Source: Myrica gale (Eukaryota > Streptophyta > Magnoliopsida > Fagales > Myricaceae). From it: a stretch of DNA of 64,000 nucleotides. Below, one piece after another: positions 21,053 to 32,139 of the stretch. The notes under the pieces were generated by a model that searched no databases, had not been told where the DNA came from, and saw only the letters and a program-made list of their open reading frames with translations. A program made the position numbers and the translations under genes. Each line of letters begins with the position of its first letter. The first letter of the stretch is position 1. The stretch covers positions 18,859,001-18,923,000 of the forward strand of contig OZ005609.1 of NCBI GenBank assembly GCA_963930655.1, given 5' to 3'.

Positions 21053-21839
21053 GGTTGCTCTGTCTGCTCCTGCTGGCTGGAACTCTACCCGAGCTTATTA
21101 ACAGGGGCTGCCCACTGATTTTCCTAAATCTGAGCTGTGGAACGACTTAGTTTGGACTGATAGATTGCACCCAGAGGGTTCTTTCTATCGTCATACGGAT
21201 TATCCATGCAGAACTAATAATGTTAGAGGGTTCTTTTAGGAGAAGTCCATATGTATAGTGGTAGATCCGCAACTAGCCCTCTACCCATGATCAACATTAG
21301 CTCGCCCCTCGTTATGGGACACTATGTCGTCTGAGCTCTTGGGTCTATGACATGGGTGAAGATATGGTGCATAATACGCTAGAATCAAATCATCTCATTA
21401 TCGCGTATGTATGATCCGACGACCCGGCCCTGGAGTCTATGAAATATTTTCTCTCAAGTAGATTTGACCGGGATCTCCACTGTAGGGAAGGCTTCAACCG
21501 GCCTCTGCATACCATATATGCCGCTAGCAAGTCTGATGATAACTGAAAGGAGATCCCACATATAGTGATGTCCCAGATAGGTGCATCAAAATGAACAACC
21601 TCCAACAATACGACATAGAACTCCCGGACAAGATTTATGGATGCCTAGTCGTTTTGCCTAAGAAACCCGATACAACCCTCAAACATCAACCTCAAACTCC
21701 ATGATAACAGCTCTCATAAGGATCTCAGCTCGCTACTCCACCAATGTCATGTAACCATCCAGAGTGTCAGGTGTCTACTGCTTGAAGCTCTCCAGGCCAA
21801 ACATAATATCAAAAAATATAAGCCAACAGTGTCAAAATG
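21053..21839. other. CACTA-A interior, unclassified
   Basis: No convincing gene. A plus-strand stretch near 21100-21240 reads LWNDLVWTDRLHPEGSFYRH in an open run of about 40 codons, but I do not recognise it. It resumes the host of the Sirevirus-like insertion. Confidence 0.35.
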
Positions 21840-22379
21840 ACATTGTTTTCAAAAAATAAAACACCGTCCGAAGGGAATAACACATGTCTGAACAGTAAAA
21901 AAGAAATTGATATTGTAAAAGGAAACGACGTCATCTAGAACGAACGTATTTAGTATGCCGAACCTTTTGAAACGGTTCAAATTTTGGCATTTAATACGCG
22001 TCCATTGATTGGGCCACGCGTTTAAAATTATTGTGCAGACTGTTAGTGTAAGGTTCGGACTGGGGACGAGTTTTGACAAAAGTCGAACAGTTCGGCATTT
22101 TCATAACAAACTCTTCGTCTCTTCAAAATCTCATAGCTCTCAAATATTTTCTTCTCAAATCTTGACCTAATATTATTCTTTCGAAGCTCTAATCTTGTTA
22201 AGGTATGTTTTTTTATTTTTAACATGATTTTAGCCGTAAAAAATTCATTTTTTTTTATAGTTTTACGTATAGATTTTCGATTCTACATTGTGTTTTTTGA
22301 TTTATTTTTACATAGAAATTGATTGTGTTAATTGTTAACATCGTTTTGAGTATGATAGTTTGTGTTTTGGTTGTGTTTT
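21840..22379 (+). promoter_or_regulatory. Promoter/leader-like region of CACTA TNPA gene
   Basis: Contains CATTGATTGGGCCACGCG, GTTCGGAC motifs, a TCTTC-rich leader and a donor-like AAGGTATG at 22200. The same order (ATTGGGCCACG, ATTCGGACG, TC-rich leader, CCAAGTATG) is seen at 56458-56665 in another member of the family, which argues for a conserved leader rather than chance. Confidence 0.5.
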
Positions 22380-22705
22380 TGGGCGTGTGCGGTGGTAGAA
22401 GGACACTGCCATGGTTGAGGTAACTGACAGTGACACAGCATCCGGACTTTTACGGTAGAGTCCAGACCCTTATCTCAGAGTCCGGACTCTAATGTTTAAA
22501 GTATGGACTTTTACATAAAGGTTCGGACCCTTACGTTATACGTCCAGACTTTTGAGTTTGAGGCTGGACCCTTAGGATAATGTCCGAACGTTAATGTTTA
22601 ACGCCGCACTTTTTCGAATGCCGTTCGGAAGAACACGTTGTCGTTTATTGTTTGTCCAGACTTAATGTTGAGGGCGTTCGGACTGGTTTATTTAAGTTGG
22701 GACGT
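22380..22705. repeat. Cluster of GTTCGGAC/GTCCGGAC motifs inside CACTA-A
   Basis: About a dozen variants of GTCCGGAC, GTTCGGAC, GTCCAGAC and GTCCGAAC spaced 20-40 bp apart. The cluster was contiguous with 24230-24375 before the solo LTR at 22711 inserted. They resemble the subterminal motifs of the same family and may be binding sites of the element's TNPA-like protein. Confidence 0.65.
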
Positions 22706-22710
22706 ATTAG

Positions 22711-24217
22711 TGATTGTATCACAATTTTGTTGGTTTATCACTTGAAAAAGTTCAACAATTACACCATTTCCACTAGAAAATGAGAAAATTATGCTTTGGG
22801 CATTAGTATGAGGCGAATTGTTAATTTTGACAAAAACAAGTGTAATTGATTAAATTTAAGTTATTTATTTTCTCTCCTCTCACCATATTTTCATGTCTCC
22901 ATTTTTACACCTAATGGACTCTTGTTATTCTTAAAATAGGTGAAAGCCCATCAACCATAGGCCCAATCGGATTAGTAAATGACCTCCCTTTATGGGAAGT
23001 AAGACAATTCGGCCCACTTCGTGAGGAACAAAGAGCAGCTGGACCCGTGACCTGCAGAAGTTAAACCCGAAATCTGTAAAAGAAAAAATGTGGAGCCGTG
23101 AAAAGGAGAAACGCTGGGCTGAGATTTGTACATGGGCTGGCTGTAAACTTTAAGAGAAGCAAGGATAGCCGTGAATTGCAAAAGGGCCGAACCAATCAGA
23201 ATTTGTAAAGAGAAGAAAGGTTGACCGAAAAAAGAGAGGGTAGCAATCGGTGGCCTTTGTTTTATGAGGTGGAATAGAAGTCACGGAGAAAAATAGGGTT
23301 TCAGGCGGTTTCTTTTGTATTCAGCATCTTTTGTCTTTTGCTAGGTTTTTGTTTTTCATTAGACGACAGCTTTTGTTTTCATGGAGTAGCCTTTCTTTTC
23401 TACGAGTGTAGCTTTTGCTTTTCTGCGGTGGCTATTGTTATTCGGTGGAACAACAATTACTGAAGGGAGAAAAGTTTCTTTCCGTGCATTTTGTTCTTGC
23501 CGTGCTGTTTTTTTGTTGTGCCTTTTGATTATTCATTCGGTGACTTTTTGTTTTATTAGGCAGTTTTTGTTTCGAGCGGAGATAGGTTTTTGTTTTCTAC
23601 AAGCGGTGGTTTTCTTTCTTCTGTTCTTGCGTTTTCTTTTTGTTTCTTCGGTGGCTTTTGACTTATTTTCTTTTACAATTTTTAGAATAAATCTTGTTGC
23701 ATTTGGTTCTTTATTTGAGAGTTATTTTCATTGCATTATTTTGCTGTTGTGTTGATCGAATCTTCTGTTATTATTGCACTTTCATATTAATTGCAAAATA
23801 TTCTAGATTTGAGTTTGGATCGAATGTCATGTTCCTTGTTTATTGTTTTGGTTGAATGATTAAAGTTCTATTTTATTTCTTTAATGTTAGATTAGTAGTT
23901 AAGTTTGCGTTTGTTAATTCCATTTCATGCTATTTAATTATCGTGTTTGATTGTTAGTTTTTCATTAATCTCCTAGCGTTTAGATTAATCACAAATAAAA
24001 AATCTCAAAGTCATGGATGGTAACGTAAAACTAAACTTTTTCCTTTGTAAATATAATTTTCATTGTAAATAGAACATAGTTTTCTCTTATCGTAATGGTG
24101 ATGGGAATGAAAGATTGAACACATCGTTCCTTGTGGAGATGACCTAGGACTTCCCTAGTATTACTTGAAAACCTCCTACGCTTGGGAGTAATTCGCTAAT
24201 CATTTTTAGTCGAGTCA
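22711..24217 (+). mobile_element. Solo LTR (gypsy, Athila/Tat-like) inside CACTA-A
   Basis: 1507 bp from TGATTGTATCAC to TTTTTAGTCGAGTCA with a perfect 5-bp target duplication ATTAG (22706-22710 and 24218-24222). The end region ATCGTTCCTTGTGGAGATGACC...ACCTCCTACGCTTGGGAGTAA resembles the U5 of plant Athila/Tat-type gypsy LTRs. No internal sequence remains. The open frame at 23435-23755 lies within it and is not a gene. Confidence 0.85.
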
Positions 24218-24397
24218 ATTAGCAGTCGCTACGTCGTTTTGAATTCAGTCCGGACGTTTTAACATTGAAATTAATTCAGTCTGGACGATATTATTATTCT
24301 TTTGTTTTACGTCCGGACGCTTTGAAATTTTGGTTTGGACGTTTTTTGTTGGTTCGGACGCCTTTGTAACAGTTCGGTGCTTTTGCAAATTTTAAAA

Positions 24398-26000
24398 ATG
24401 AGCAAGCGTGCACGTACGAGCGGGCAAGCTGAGATGGAGCAATCTTCCGGTTCCACCTTATCATTGGACCAGCATATAACGATTATTATGTCGCGCTCGA
24501 TTGTTGTGGAGCGAGACATAAAGTTGACAGATTTTTACGACGTCACTTTTGAGGGCCGGTATAGAATAGGACTGATATGTTTATCAAAATTATGCATGGT
24601 TCCTTTATTTTATTATGTTCATGATACATGGTTCTTATAATATTGACTCTTTACTTTTCTTATTTGTGTTTGTCACATGACGACATTATAACAGTAGGGG
24701 GAAAACGTCTTCCGGGCATGGCGTGTTCTATATCTGAGGGCGTTGGAGAACATCCTTAGTCCGCTGCAGCAGCAGATGCAACTCTCACAGCCACCCACTT
24801 CTGGCAACAAGGTAATACCTTTACTGACACACAACCCAAATCCTACTCAAAGTAGTTCTGCAGTTTAGTACCTTAGTGCTAATAAATTTTTGTAGTACGC
24901 CAAGTGCTTTATTACACTATTTTGGTTCATGAACAACGACGTTCGGGATTAGAAAAAGGTAAGATAAGACGCGCGCTTGCAATATAAAGTTCAAATACGG
25001 ATGATCATAGTTATGACGTTGACAAGGAAGCTTCGATACTCTCGAATGATATCAGACAGCTCGTGCGCTGCCACGTTCAATTTGAGATGACCAGTTGGTC
25101 CAAAATCTCTGACGATATTAAGACCTTCGACATGGAATGAGCAATGGTAAGCATCACCTACTAAGTTAGTTATAAATCAACGTGTATTTACTTTACTAAT
25201 TATCATTGTTCTCTCGTGGAATTATTCAAATATGTTTCAGGATGGCTATAACCTCGATTATAATTGCCCCGAAGATTGAAAGATTATGACTTCTACACTG
25301 AACACAACCTATAGGACACATAAGAATAAATGTTTCAGTACTACGATTTACTCCCTTCCAAAGAATATATGTTAGAACACCAGTACCTAGACATGTCAGA
25401 AAGAAAAATGAGCCCGCATCTAAGAGTTTATGTGGGATTGAAGACTTTTAGGTCAGAAAATTCTTTATTCCTGTTCTAGGTAATTTCAATTTATGGTAAC
25501 ATGGTAATATGCATTGCAGAAGAGAAGTGAAATAAACTTTGAAACCGCCTTTGGCATGCATGAGAGCTTTTATAGTAACTCAAAACATCAAATTGTATTA
25601 TTTTTTTATTTACAGAATAAGCATTATTCCATAAATCCATAACTTAAATATGTTAATATTCACTGCCAATTAATTTGTGCAGAAAAATTTAGAGACTGAT
25701 TAAACAAATGTCACTATTGTATTTATCAGAATAAGCATTATTCCCTAATTCGAATAGTTCATGACAAATTTTGTATTTGAATTTCTTGTATTATGCTTTC
25801 TTAAATGAAATTGAGAAGTTTCATATATTAACTTTATTTACTTCTTAATATGTAGGAAAAGATGGAGAGAGTACACACTCAACATGAGTCTAAGGGGAGG
25901 TCATACAATAAAGTAGAGATTTTCACTTAAGTCTTGGGGAGCACTTCGCGTTACCGTTGTGGATTAGGCCGTTTAGTTTAGTTTAGTTTAGTTTAGCCAC
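24398..26000 (+). pseudogene. CACTA TNPA-like gene (Transposase_24 family), multi-exon, decayed
   Basis: Starts with ATG at 24398 (MSKRARTSGQAEMEQSSGS). Inferred exons: 24398 to about 24550; about 24694-24810 (NVFRAWRVLYLRALENIL, Gln-rich end, donor AAG|GTAATA); about 24896-24958 (YAKCFITLFWFMNND); about 25000-25145 (NDIRQLVRCHVQFEMTSWSK); about 25239-25360 (DGYNLDYNCPED, TYRTHKNKCF); and about 25860-25960 (MERVHTQHESKG, NKVEIFT.VLGSTSRYRCGLG). The order RQLVR..TSWSKI, then RT.KNK, then EIF..VLG.. follows the Transposase_24 domain of plant CACTA second-ORF proteins, which bind element DNA. In-frame stops (near 24950, 25140, 25930) make it a pseudogene. Exon edges are approximate. Confidence 0.62.
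25971..25998 (+). repeat. (TTTAG)n short array
   Basis: Five tandem TTTAG units, about 35 bp from the next CACTA terminus. It lacks the GGG of the plant telomere repeat TTTAGGG. Confidence 0.9.
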
Positions 26001-26032
26001 CACCTGCGTCCTCATCTTTTGTATCACACTAC

Positions 26033-27008
26033 AAGAATTTTGACTATAGGTATCAAATTCTTAGGCGTCAAAAATTATTTTGACACAAAACAATACCTTC
26101 CCTAACAAAAAAAAAAAACAACTTTGTCATGGAAGGTGTTCACGGAGGGAAAAAAACATCCACAGGGAATAAAAAAACGTTGCACATTTTTTCAAGTAAT
26201 GAACAGCCAAACGTCACAAATTTATAAAACAAAAAACTTTTCGTCATAAATTTTAAAACTGCATCCACAGATGTAAACCCCCATCCGCACAACCTTTTAG
26301 TGACAAAATATCTTATCACTCATCTGTGAAAAAACCTAAATCATCACAAAAACTTAAACAACGTCCATACCTACCTACAAAATTCTTCCAAACTATAGTG
26401 TTAGATGAAATTTGTAACAGTTGTTCGCATTCGGACGCCTTGGAAATGTGCGTACATGATTTCAGTAACAAAAGGCATTTTTCACACATTAGTAATTAAT
26501 CCTAAATCGTCACTAAATACTTTAATCCTCCGGACAGAACTATGAGGGTTGTCCCCACCGTTTGCACAATCCTCGCATGATTGACACATGTCTAACTCTA
26601 ATCCTCGTGGGAAATAGTTGTTAACGTTCGCACGTTATATGATTGTTCGTACACATGTCACAGTTTTATAACCGAATGTTAGCCCTAAACGTTGCATGAT
26701 CCAGCCGTACGACCTAGCAGAGCACGTCCACACGTCCTTATACAGTCTAAACATTGCATGATTTTAGTATATTTTTACAACGTTTCGAGTTATGGCATTG
26801 CGTTCTGACTGTGTTGATGGTTTTAAATTCGAAGAGAAACCATCAGAAATCATTTTCCACGAAAGTCGTTCACCTGTTCTCTCCATTTCTCTCAATCTCT
26901 AGATGTTTTAACTCTTATATTCATCCTTTCACGTCTTAACTCTGATATTCATCCTTTCACAATGTAGGGGTGTGTGCACGGTTTTCGCATACACGTGTCA
27001 GGAAGACA
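26033..27008 (+). mobile_element. CACTA-B: left-terminal fragment
   Basis: Begins CACTACAAGAATTTTGAC, followed by repeated GTCAAAAATTATTTTGACAC, TTTAGTGACAAAATATC and CATCCGCACAACC/GTTCGCAC-type subterminal motifs. It has no right terminus: the next CACTA left end begins at 27009. Non-coding. Confidence 0.65.
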
Positions 27009-27721
27009 CTACAAGAAAACATTGTTTGGGTGTCAAATTTTTTTGTCACATAAAGTTAATAATTTGTCACCAAAACTCATTGCTGTCAAAATAATTTTGA
27101 CACCCGGTTTGAAAGGAGAAGCGTGTCACCCTCATTCTTTAGTGAAAAATTCTGGGTCTCATCAAGAACTAGCGTTCGGATGCCAACTCAGACAGTCTGG
27201 ATGATTTTTCATTTTGTGTGTCATGTCTTGTGCAAAGGTCAATGTATTACATGACAAAATCAATTTAGTCATGGAAAACACATGCGAACGCCTGCAGTAT
27301 TAGTTCGCAAGGGTGAATTTTGGTGTAAAAAGGTAATTTTTGTCACTAGATTTATCGTTCGCACGCTAGTACACCACATACGAACACTTATTGTTTTTTA
27401 TTTAAAAAAGAAAAAAGAGAATCCAAGGAATATAATGTGTGAACGGCTCTAAAACGTGTGGATGCCGGTTAAAAACGGACATGGGGAAGGTGGATTTGTG
27501 TACGGACGGTTGTTGTTTTTATTTTACGAGAAAAAAAAGAGAAAATGCCACGGATATAATGTGTGAACGGCTTAACAAAGTTCGGACTATGGATAAAAAC
27601 GGACGTGGGGATAGTGAATAGCGTCCGTACATTATTATAGGTAACCTGTGCAGATGCTAAGCTTATAGCTTGCGGACGAATGAGATATCACGGCTAACGT
27701 CCAGATGTTAATTAGACAAGA
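27009..27721 (+). mobile_element. CACTA-C: left-terminal fragment
   Basis: Begins CACTACAAGAAAACATTG, then GGGTGTCAAATTTTTTTGTC and several TGTGTGAACGGC / CGGACG subterminal units (for example 27437 and 27559, within two copies of AATATAATGTGTGAACGGCT). Interrupted at about 27722 by the gypsy LTR; its right side is not found. Confidence 0.65.
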
Positions 27722-28901
27722 CAGTTCTAAATTATAACATTAAATTTGTGAATTGAAATTATTTAATTACTCATCTTAATAAACTTAAAAATTCTTTCAT
27801 AAAACAAAGACAAATCTAAACATGATTAGACTCATACTAGAGTCAAACATTTATTCTAATAATCTCTCAGCTACCCGCCCATGTGCTATCTAATCTTGAC
27901 TTGCGGCACGCTCCTAATCAAAATATGACAATAAAGAAAAAAATAGCGGGTGAGTTCGACAATCCAATAAGCAAAATCATTATAATAGTGTATATCTCAT
28001 GAGCCACACTGTAATAGTACGAGACATAATATTTAAAATCATTATAAACCGTTGAAATTTGTTTTTTGCAATTTCGATAAAAACATTTTTATCAATAAAA
28101 ACAGTTTTATCTATATAACAGTTTTACCTCCGTGATAGGATTGTGCAGTTGCTACCTATTTTGGGAATCAGCGAAACTAAGTCAATACTATGGGTATAAT
28201 TCTTCCTTACTAAGGTTTGACCATGTTCAAGTGTGCACTCGGTAAGAGTCTACAAAATAAACCACTATGTTACCCGAATGGGTGCATTGAATGGGTTGTA
28301 ATTAGTACCAATGCGCTGTATCTATAACTCTGTAACTCTGCGCCTCAGATTTGGAAAATACATAGCATATCATACAATAAATATCACATTGAACTTTGCA
28401 TCTTTCTCCTATTTTCATGAAATATCATGCATAAATCTTAAATAACAATAGATATAAAAAAATTTTTGATTTAAACATTGAAAACAACATGAAATATCAT
28501 TGGACATAAAAATAGACTCATGTTTAAACATTTCATACTACAATCTTTAAAGCAAATCTTGAACCCAAATTTCAATTACTCCAACAAACCTATTAAAACT
28601 ATTTCCAAAATCGTGAAATAATTAGAGCTTGATCTAGATACCCTATGGTTAGATCTCTCATTAAAAGGAATTCAAATAAAATATCAAGAAATTCGAAAAT
28701 AACGGAATTTGAACAATCACTTTAGAAATATACTCCCATTTAAACTCTAAAACTTTTAATTTTGAATAATCATAAAATTTTAAAATTTTAAAAATGTTTG
28801 ACTAGGTCAAAGTTAAACTCAAATTTCAACTTTAAAGAAAAATTTTCAAATATCAAGTAAGAAATTGAAATAGTTTTAAAATAGAAATCTTGGGTGTTAC
28901 A
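27722..28901 (-). repeat. gypsy-1 3' LTR (far end truncated or diverged)
   Basis: Starts TGTAACACCCAAG on minus at 28901. Homologous to the 1285-bp solo LTR at 1971-3255; the alignable part is about 1180 bp and the far end passes into CACTA-like sequence at about 27722. Confidence 0.8.
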
Positions 28902-28913
28902 TTCTCCCCCCTT
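28902..28913 (-). promoter_or_regulatory. gypsy-1 polypurine tract
   Basis: Minus-strand AAGGGGGGAGAA immediately upstream of the LTR start TGTAACACCC. It is the plus-strand DNA priming site in reverse transcription. Confidence 0.88.
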
Positions 28914-28955
28914 AAAAAAATTATGTCCTTGGAATTTGCTAAGCGAAAATAACTT

Positions 28956-29900
28956 CTAAATTAGTGACTTGAAAATTTGGCTTCCACAAGTTTCCACAAA
29001 GCATCCTCTCCAAAATGATTGTTCCATAACACTTTTGTTTTGAAAACTTTTCTTTATATGTAATTCGTGCTCCTTTGTGTCCAAGATCCATATATGCTTC
29101 TCCACATAAGTCAAGTTCTCCTGAATCCTTATGGCTTCATAAATAATGACATGAGTAGGGACGTGAATATATTTCTTCAATAAAGAGACATAGAATACAT
29201 CATAAATTCCTAAAAGACTTGGTGCCAATGCAACCTTATATTCCACTGGCCCAATCCAATCAAGCACTTCAAAATGAACTCAATTTTCCTTCTTCCCAGA
29301 TTGGATTACTTCTTTTAAAGGAGCTACCTTCGAGAAAACCTTATCACCCACTTCAAATTTAAATTCTTGCCGACAATTGTCAACATAACTCTTCTGACTA
29401 TTTTGAGCAGTCCTTAGTCTTTCACGTATCAAACAAAGTTTCTCCACCGTTTTTTGAATTATTTCTGGACCCAAAATCCTCCGCTCACCTACTTTCTTGA
29501 TAACTATTTTTATAATGCCGCGTACGGTGTCATCCTGTCTGTTTGAGGGTGGTAAGCTGTACTAAAATTTAATTCAGATCCCATAGCCTTCTGTAAATTC
29601 CTCCAAAACTTTGAAATATAATGTCGATCTCTATCTGAAACTATAGACACTGTCACCCTATGCAAACGAATAATTTCTTGAATATAAAATTATGCTAACC
29701 TCTCCATGGAATGACCAATTTTGACTGGAATAAAATGACCAGTCTTCGTCAGTTGATCAAGAACTGCCCAAATTGAATCTTGCCCAGACGGTGCTCACGA
29801 CAAACCTGAAACAAAATCCATTGAGATGTGCTCTCATTTCCACTCCAGAATCTGCAATGGTTGCAATGGTCCTGCTAGACTTTGATGTTCTATCTTCACT
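28956..29900 (-). pseudogene. gypsy-1 integrase C-terminal half
   Basis: At 29267-28956: LDWIGPVEYKVALAPSLLGI, FYVSLLKKYIH.PTHVI and ILDTKEHEL are the classic C-terminal tail of plant gypsy polyproteins (GPVAYKLALPP, VFHVS.L.KY). At 29474-29280: LIRERLRTAQNSQKSYVDN and FEVGDKVFSKVAPLK are the GPY/F-type integrase end. 29500-29900 holds the integrase core in broken frames (for example around 29600 and 29750). The catalytic triad cannot be followed. Confidence 0.82.
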
Positions 29901-29910
29901 TGCTGACATG

Positions 29911-30561
29911 TCAAACATTGCTCCACAAATTTGGCAATCTCCATCTTGATATTGTTCTACAAAAAAACTCCTTCAAATCCCGATACATTTTAGTGCTCCG
30001 TGGATGGACTGTGTAAACAAAGTGATGAGCTTCTTCTAAAATAACCCTTTTAATATTCTCCTCATTAGGCAAACACAGAAGATTTCGATATCTTAATAAC
30101 ACATCTTCCGTTATGCTGAATTCTGACTTTGACCCATTCTGGACCTCCGTTATGAGCTTCATCAATCTTGCATCCAGCAATTGAGCTTCATTAATTCTTT
30201 CCACTAAAGTTGATTGAATCACCATACTTGCCAAATGAACTCTAAGATCATCTTTAACAACCTCAATCCTTGATCTCTCCAAGTTCATCCTGATATGATA
30301 CCGACCAATCAAAGCGGACATTGAAACTCCAAAAGATTTTCTACTCAATGCATCTGCTACTACATTAGCCTTTCTCGGGTGGTAACTAATCATACAATCA
30401 TAATATTTGATTAGTTCCAACCATCTTCTTTGCCTCATATTTGAATCTTTCTGTGTAAACAAATATTGAAGGCTCTTGTGATCAGTAAATATCTCACACT
30501 GCTCTCCATAGAGATAATTCCTCCAAATATTTAATGTAAAAACTACTGCTGTTAATTCCAA
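29911..30561 (-). pseudogene. gypsy-1 RNase H and integrase zinc region
   Basis: A 216-aa open frame. It begins in RNase H ([67 protein letters not shown]), then a linker, then the integrase N-terminal region ([32 protein letters not shown]). RNase H removes the RNA of the hybrid during element replication. The upstream half of RNase H is out of frame. The frame is cut in the middle of the integrase zinc finger. Confidence 0.87.
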
Positions 30562-31442
30562 GTCATGGGTAGAGTAATTATGCTATTAAACCTTCAGTTG
30601 TCGAGACGCTTACGCAACAACCTTCCCATTCTGCATCAACACAACCCAAACCCTTCCGTGATGCATCTCTGAAGATCACAAAGCCTCCACTTTGAGACAG
30701 AATAGTTAACACTAGTGCAGTTACAAGTCTTTTGTTTCAGTTCTTGAAAAATTTGTTCCCAAACCTCTGTCCACTCAAAATTAATATTATTCGTTGTTAG
30801 TGCAATCAACGGAACTGATATCTTCGAAAGACTCTCTACAAATCACTGATAATATTCTGCAAGACCTAGAAAGCTCCTTACTTCGTGGACATGGGTTGGT
30901 GCTGGCCAATTCATAAATGTCTCCACTTTCTTGGATCTATAGAAATGCCCACCTTCTAGACAAGATGACCAAAGAACGCGATCTCCTCCAACCAAAACTA
31001 ACACTTTTTGAGTTTGGCATACAACTTCTTCTCCCTTAAAACTTGCAATGTTAACCTCAAATGATTCTCACGCTCCTTCGGAGTCTTTGAATAGATTAGG
31101 ATGTCATCGATGAAAATCACAACAAAACAATCCAAATAATAATGAAAAACTCTATTCTATCATGTGCATGAATGCAGTTGGTGCATTTGTCAATCCGAAT
31201 GGCATCACTAAAAACTCGTAATGGCCATACTGAGTTCAAAATGTAGTTTTCAAAACATCCTCCACCTTAATCTTCAATTGGTGATAACTTGAACAAAGAT
31301 TGATCTTAGAAAAGACTTCAGTTCCCTGTAACTGATCAAAAAGATCATCGATGTGATGCAATGGGTACCTATTCTTAATCATGACTCGATTAAGTTCTCG
31401 GTAATCAATGCACATCCGAAGCGATCCATCCTTTTTCTTCAA
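30562..31442 (-). pseudogene. gypsy-1 reverse transcriptase
   Basis: 31442-31236 reads [37 protein letters not shown] and [15 protein letters not shown], the fingers/palm start of gypsy RT (the usual KIDLRSGYHQ is changed at Asp to Asn). Near 31095-31115 the minus strand gives VIFIDDILI, so the catalytic FIDD box is intact in a separate frame. Several stops and shifts follow. Dead copy. Confidence 0.87.
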
Positions 31443-31459
31443 AACAAAACTTGTGCTCC

Positions 31460-32130
31460 CTAAGGTGAAACCCTGGGTCTTATAAAGCCTTTGTCTAATA
31501 GTTCTTGTAGTTGCTCTTTAAGTTCCAACAACTCTAATGGAGTCATTCTATATGATGTATTAGAGACTAGCTGTTCTAGGGAGTAGATTAATAGTAAATT
31601 CAATCTCACGATCCGGGGGTAATCCCTGCATGTCTTCAGAAAAAACATCAGGAAATTCCTTTCGCAACCGAAATATGCTCCAAATTCGTCTCCTTCTTTT
31701 GTACTTCCACTACAAAAGTCAAATAATCCTGATATCTCTCACAAAGTAGCCTTCTTGCTTGGATGGTTGACATTACTGGCGGAAGGGAACACACACGATC
31801 AAATAAATTTAAATTATGAGTTTTCTGGGGGTCTAAAAATAACTTCCTTGCTTCAACAATCAATACTCGCATAATTAGACGCTAGCCAATCCATCTCTAG
31901 GATAACATCAAATTCATACATGCTTAAAACAACTAGATCTGTTGGAAGCACTCTTTTGTCTATACTTACTGGACAACCTTTAATCACTTTCTAGCATATG
32001 ATAGAACTCACCGACGGAGTAGCTACTGCCAAATGTTCTTCCAATGGTTGAGTCTCAATGACACGAGTTCGAAGATACTATTAGCTACAAAAGAGTTGGT
32101 TGTCCCAGAGTCGAATAAAATATTTTATGA
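31460..32130 (-). pseudogene. gypsy-1 protease and PR-RT linker
   Basis: At about 32115-32070 minus reads ILFDSGTTNSFVAN, the retropepsin active site (consensus DSGATHSF with Thr for Ala). Downstream, 31872-31648 holds a body frame and 31648-31460 the linker with [20 protein letters not shown] and [10 protein letters not shown], which directly precedes RT in gypsy elements. Confidence 0.8.
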
Positions 32131-32139
32131 AACTTAACT

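Larger units (their letters stand above)
12137..26029. mobile_element. CACTA-A: large decayed CACTA (En/Spm) element with nested insertions
   Basis: The left end CGCTACAAGAAAC (consensus CACTACAAGAAA) at 12137 is followed by TGTCAAAAATATTTGTCACC and GTTCGGACG-type subterminal repeats. Inside lie a minus-strand TNPD-like transposase fragment (12977-14480) and a plus-strand TNPA/Transposase_24-like gene (24398-26000). A Sirevirus-like element (16289-21052) and a solo LTR (22711-24217) are nested within. The right terminus is missing: a different CACTA left end starts at 26033. That both genes belong to one element is inference from the shared repeat family and position. Confidence 0.6.
27722..32130 (-). 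mobile_element. gypsy-1: Ty3/gypsy element, 3' LTR to protease, 5' part missing
   Basis: Minus-strand order protease, RT, RNase H, integrase, 3' LTR is the Ty3/gypsy arrangement; features resemble Tekay/Del-type elements. All domains are broken by frameshifts. Gag, primer binding site and 5' LTR are absent: similarity stops at about 32130 where Sirevirus-like LTR sequence begins. Confidence 0.85.

Noticed and set aside
23435-23755. Cys/Phe-rich open frame as a membrane protein.
   Set aside because: It lies wholly within a solo LTR bounded by a perfect target duplication.
25971-25998. Interstitial telomere repeat.
   Set aside because: Units are TTTAG, lacking the GG(G) of TTTAGGG; only five copies.
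12137-26029. Defence-island or other novel gene system.
   Set aside because: All recognisable pieces are transposase, gag or LTR sequence; I found no set of intact genes that could act together.
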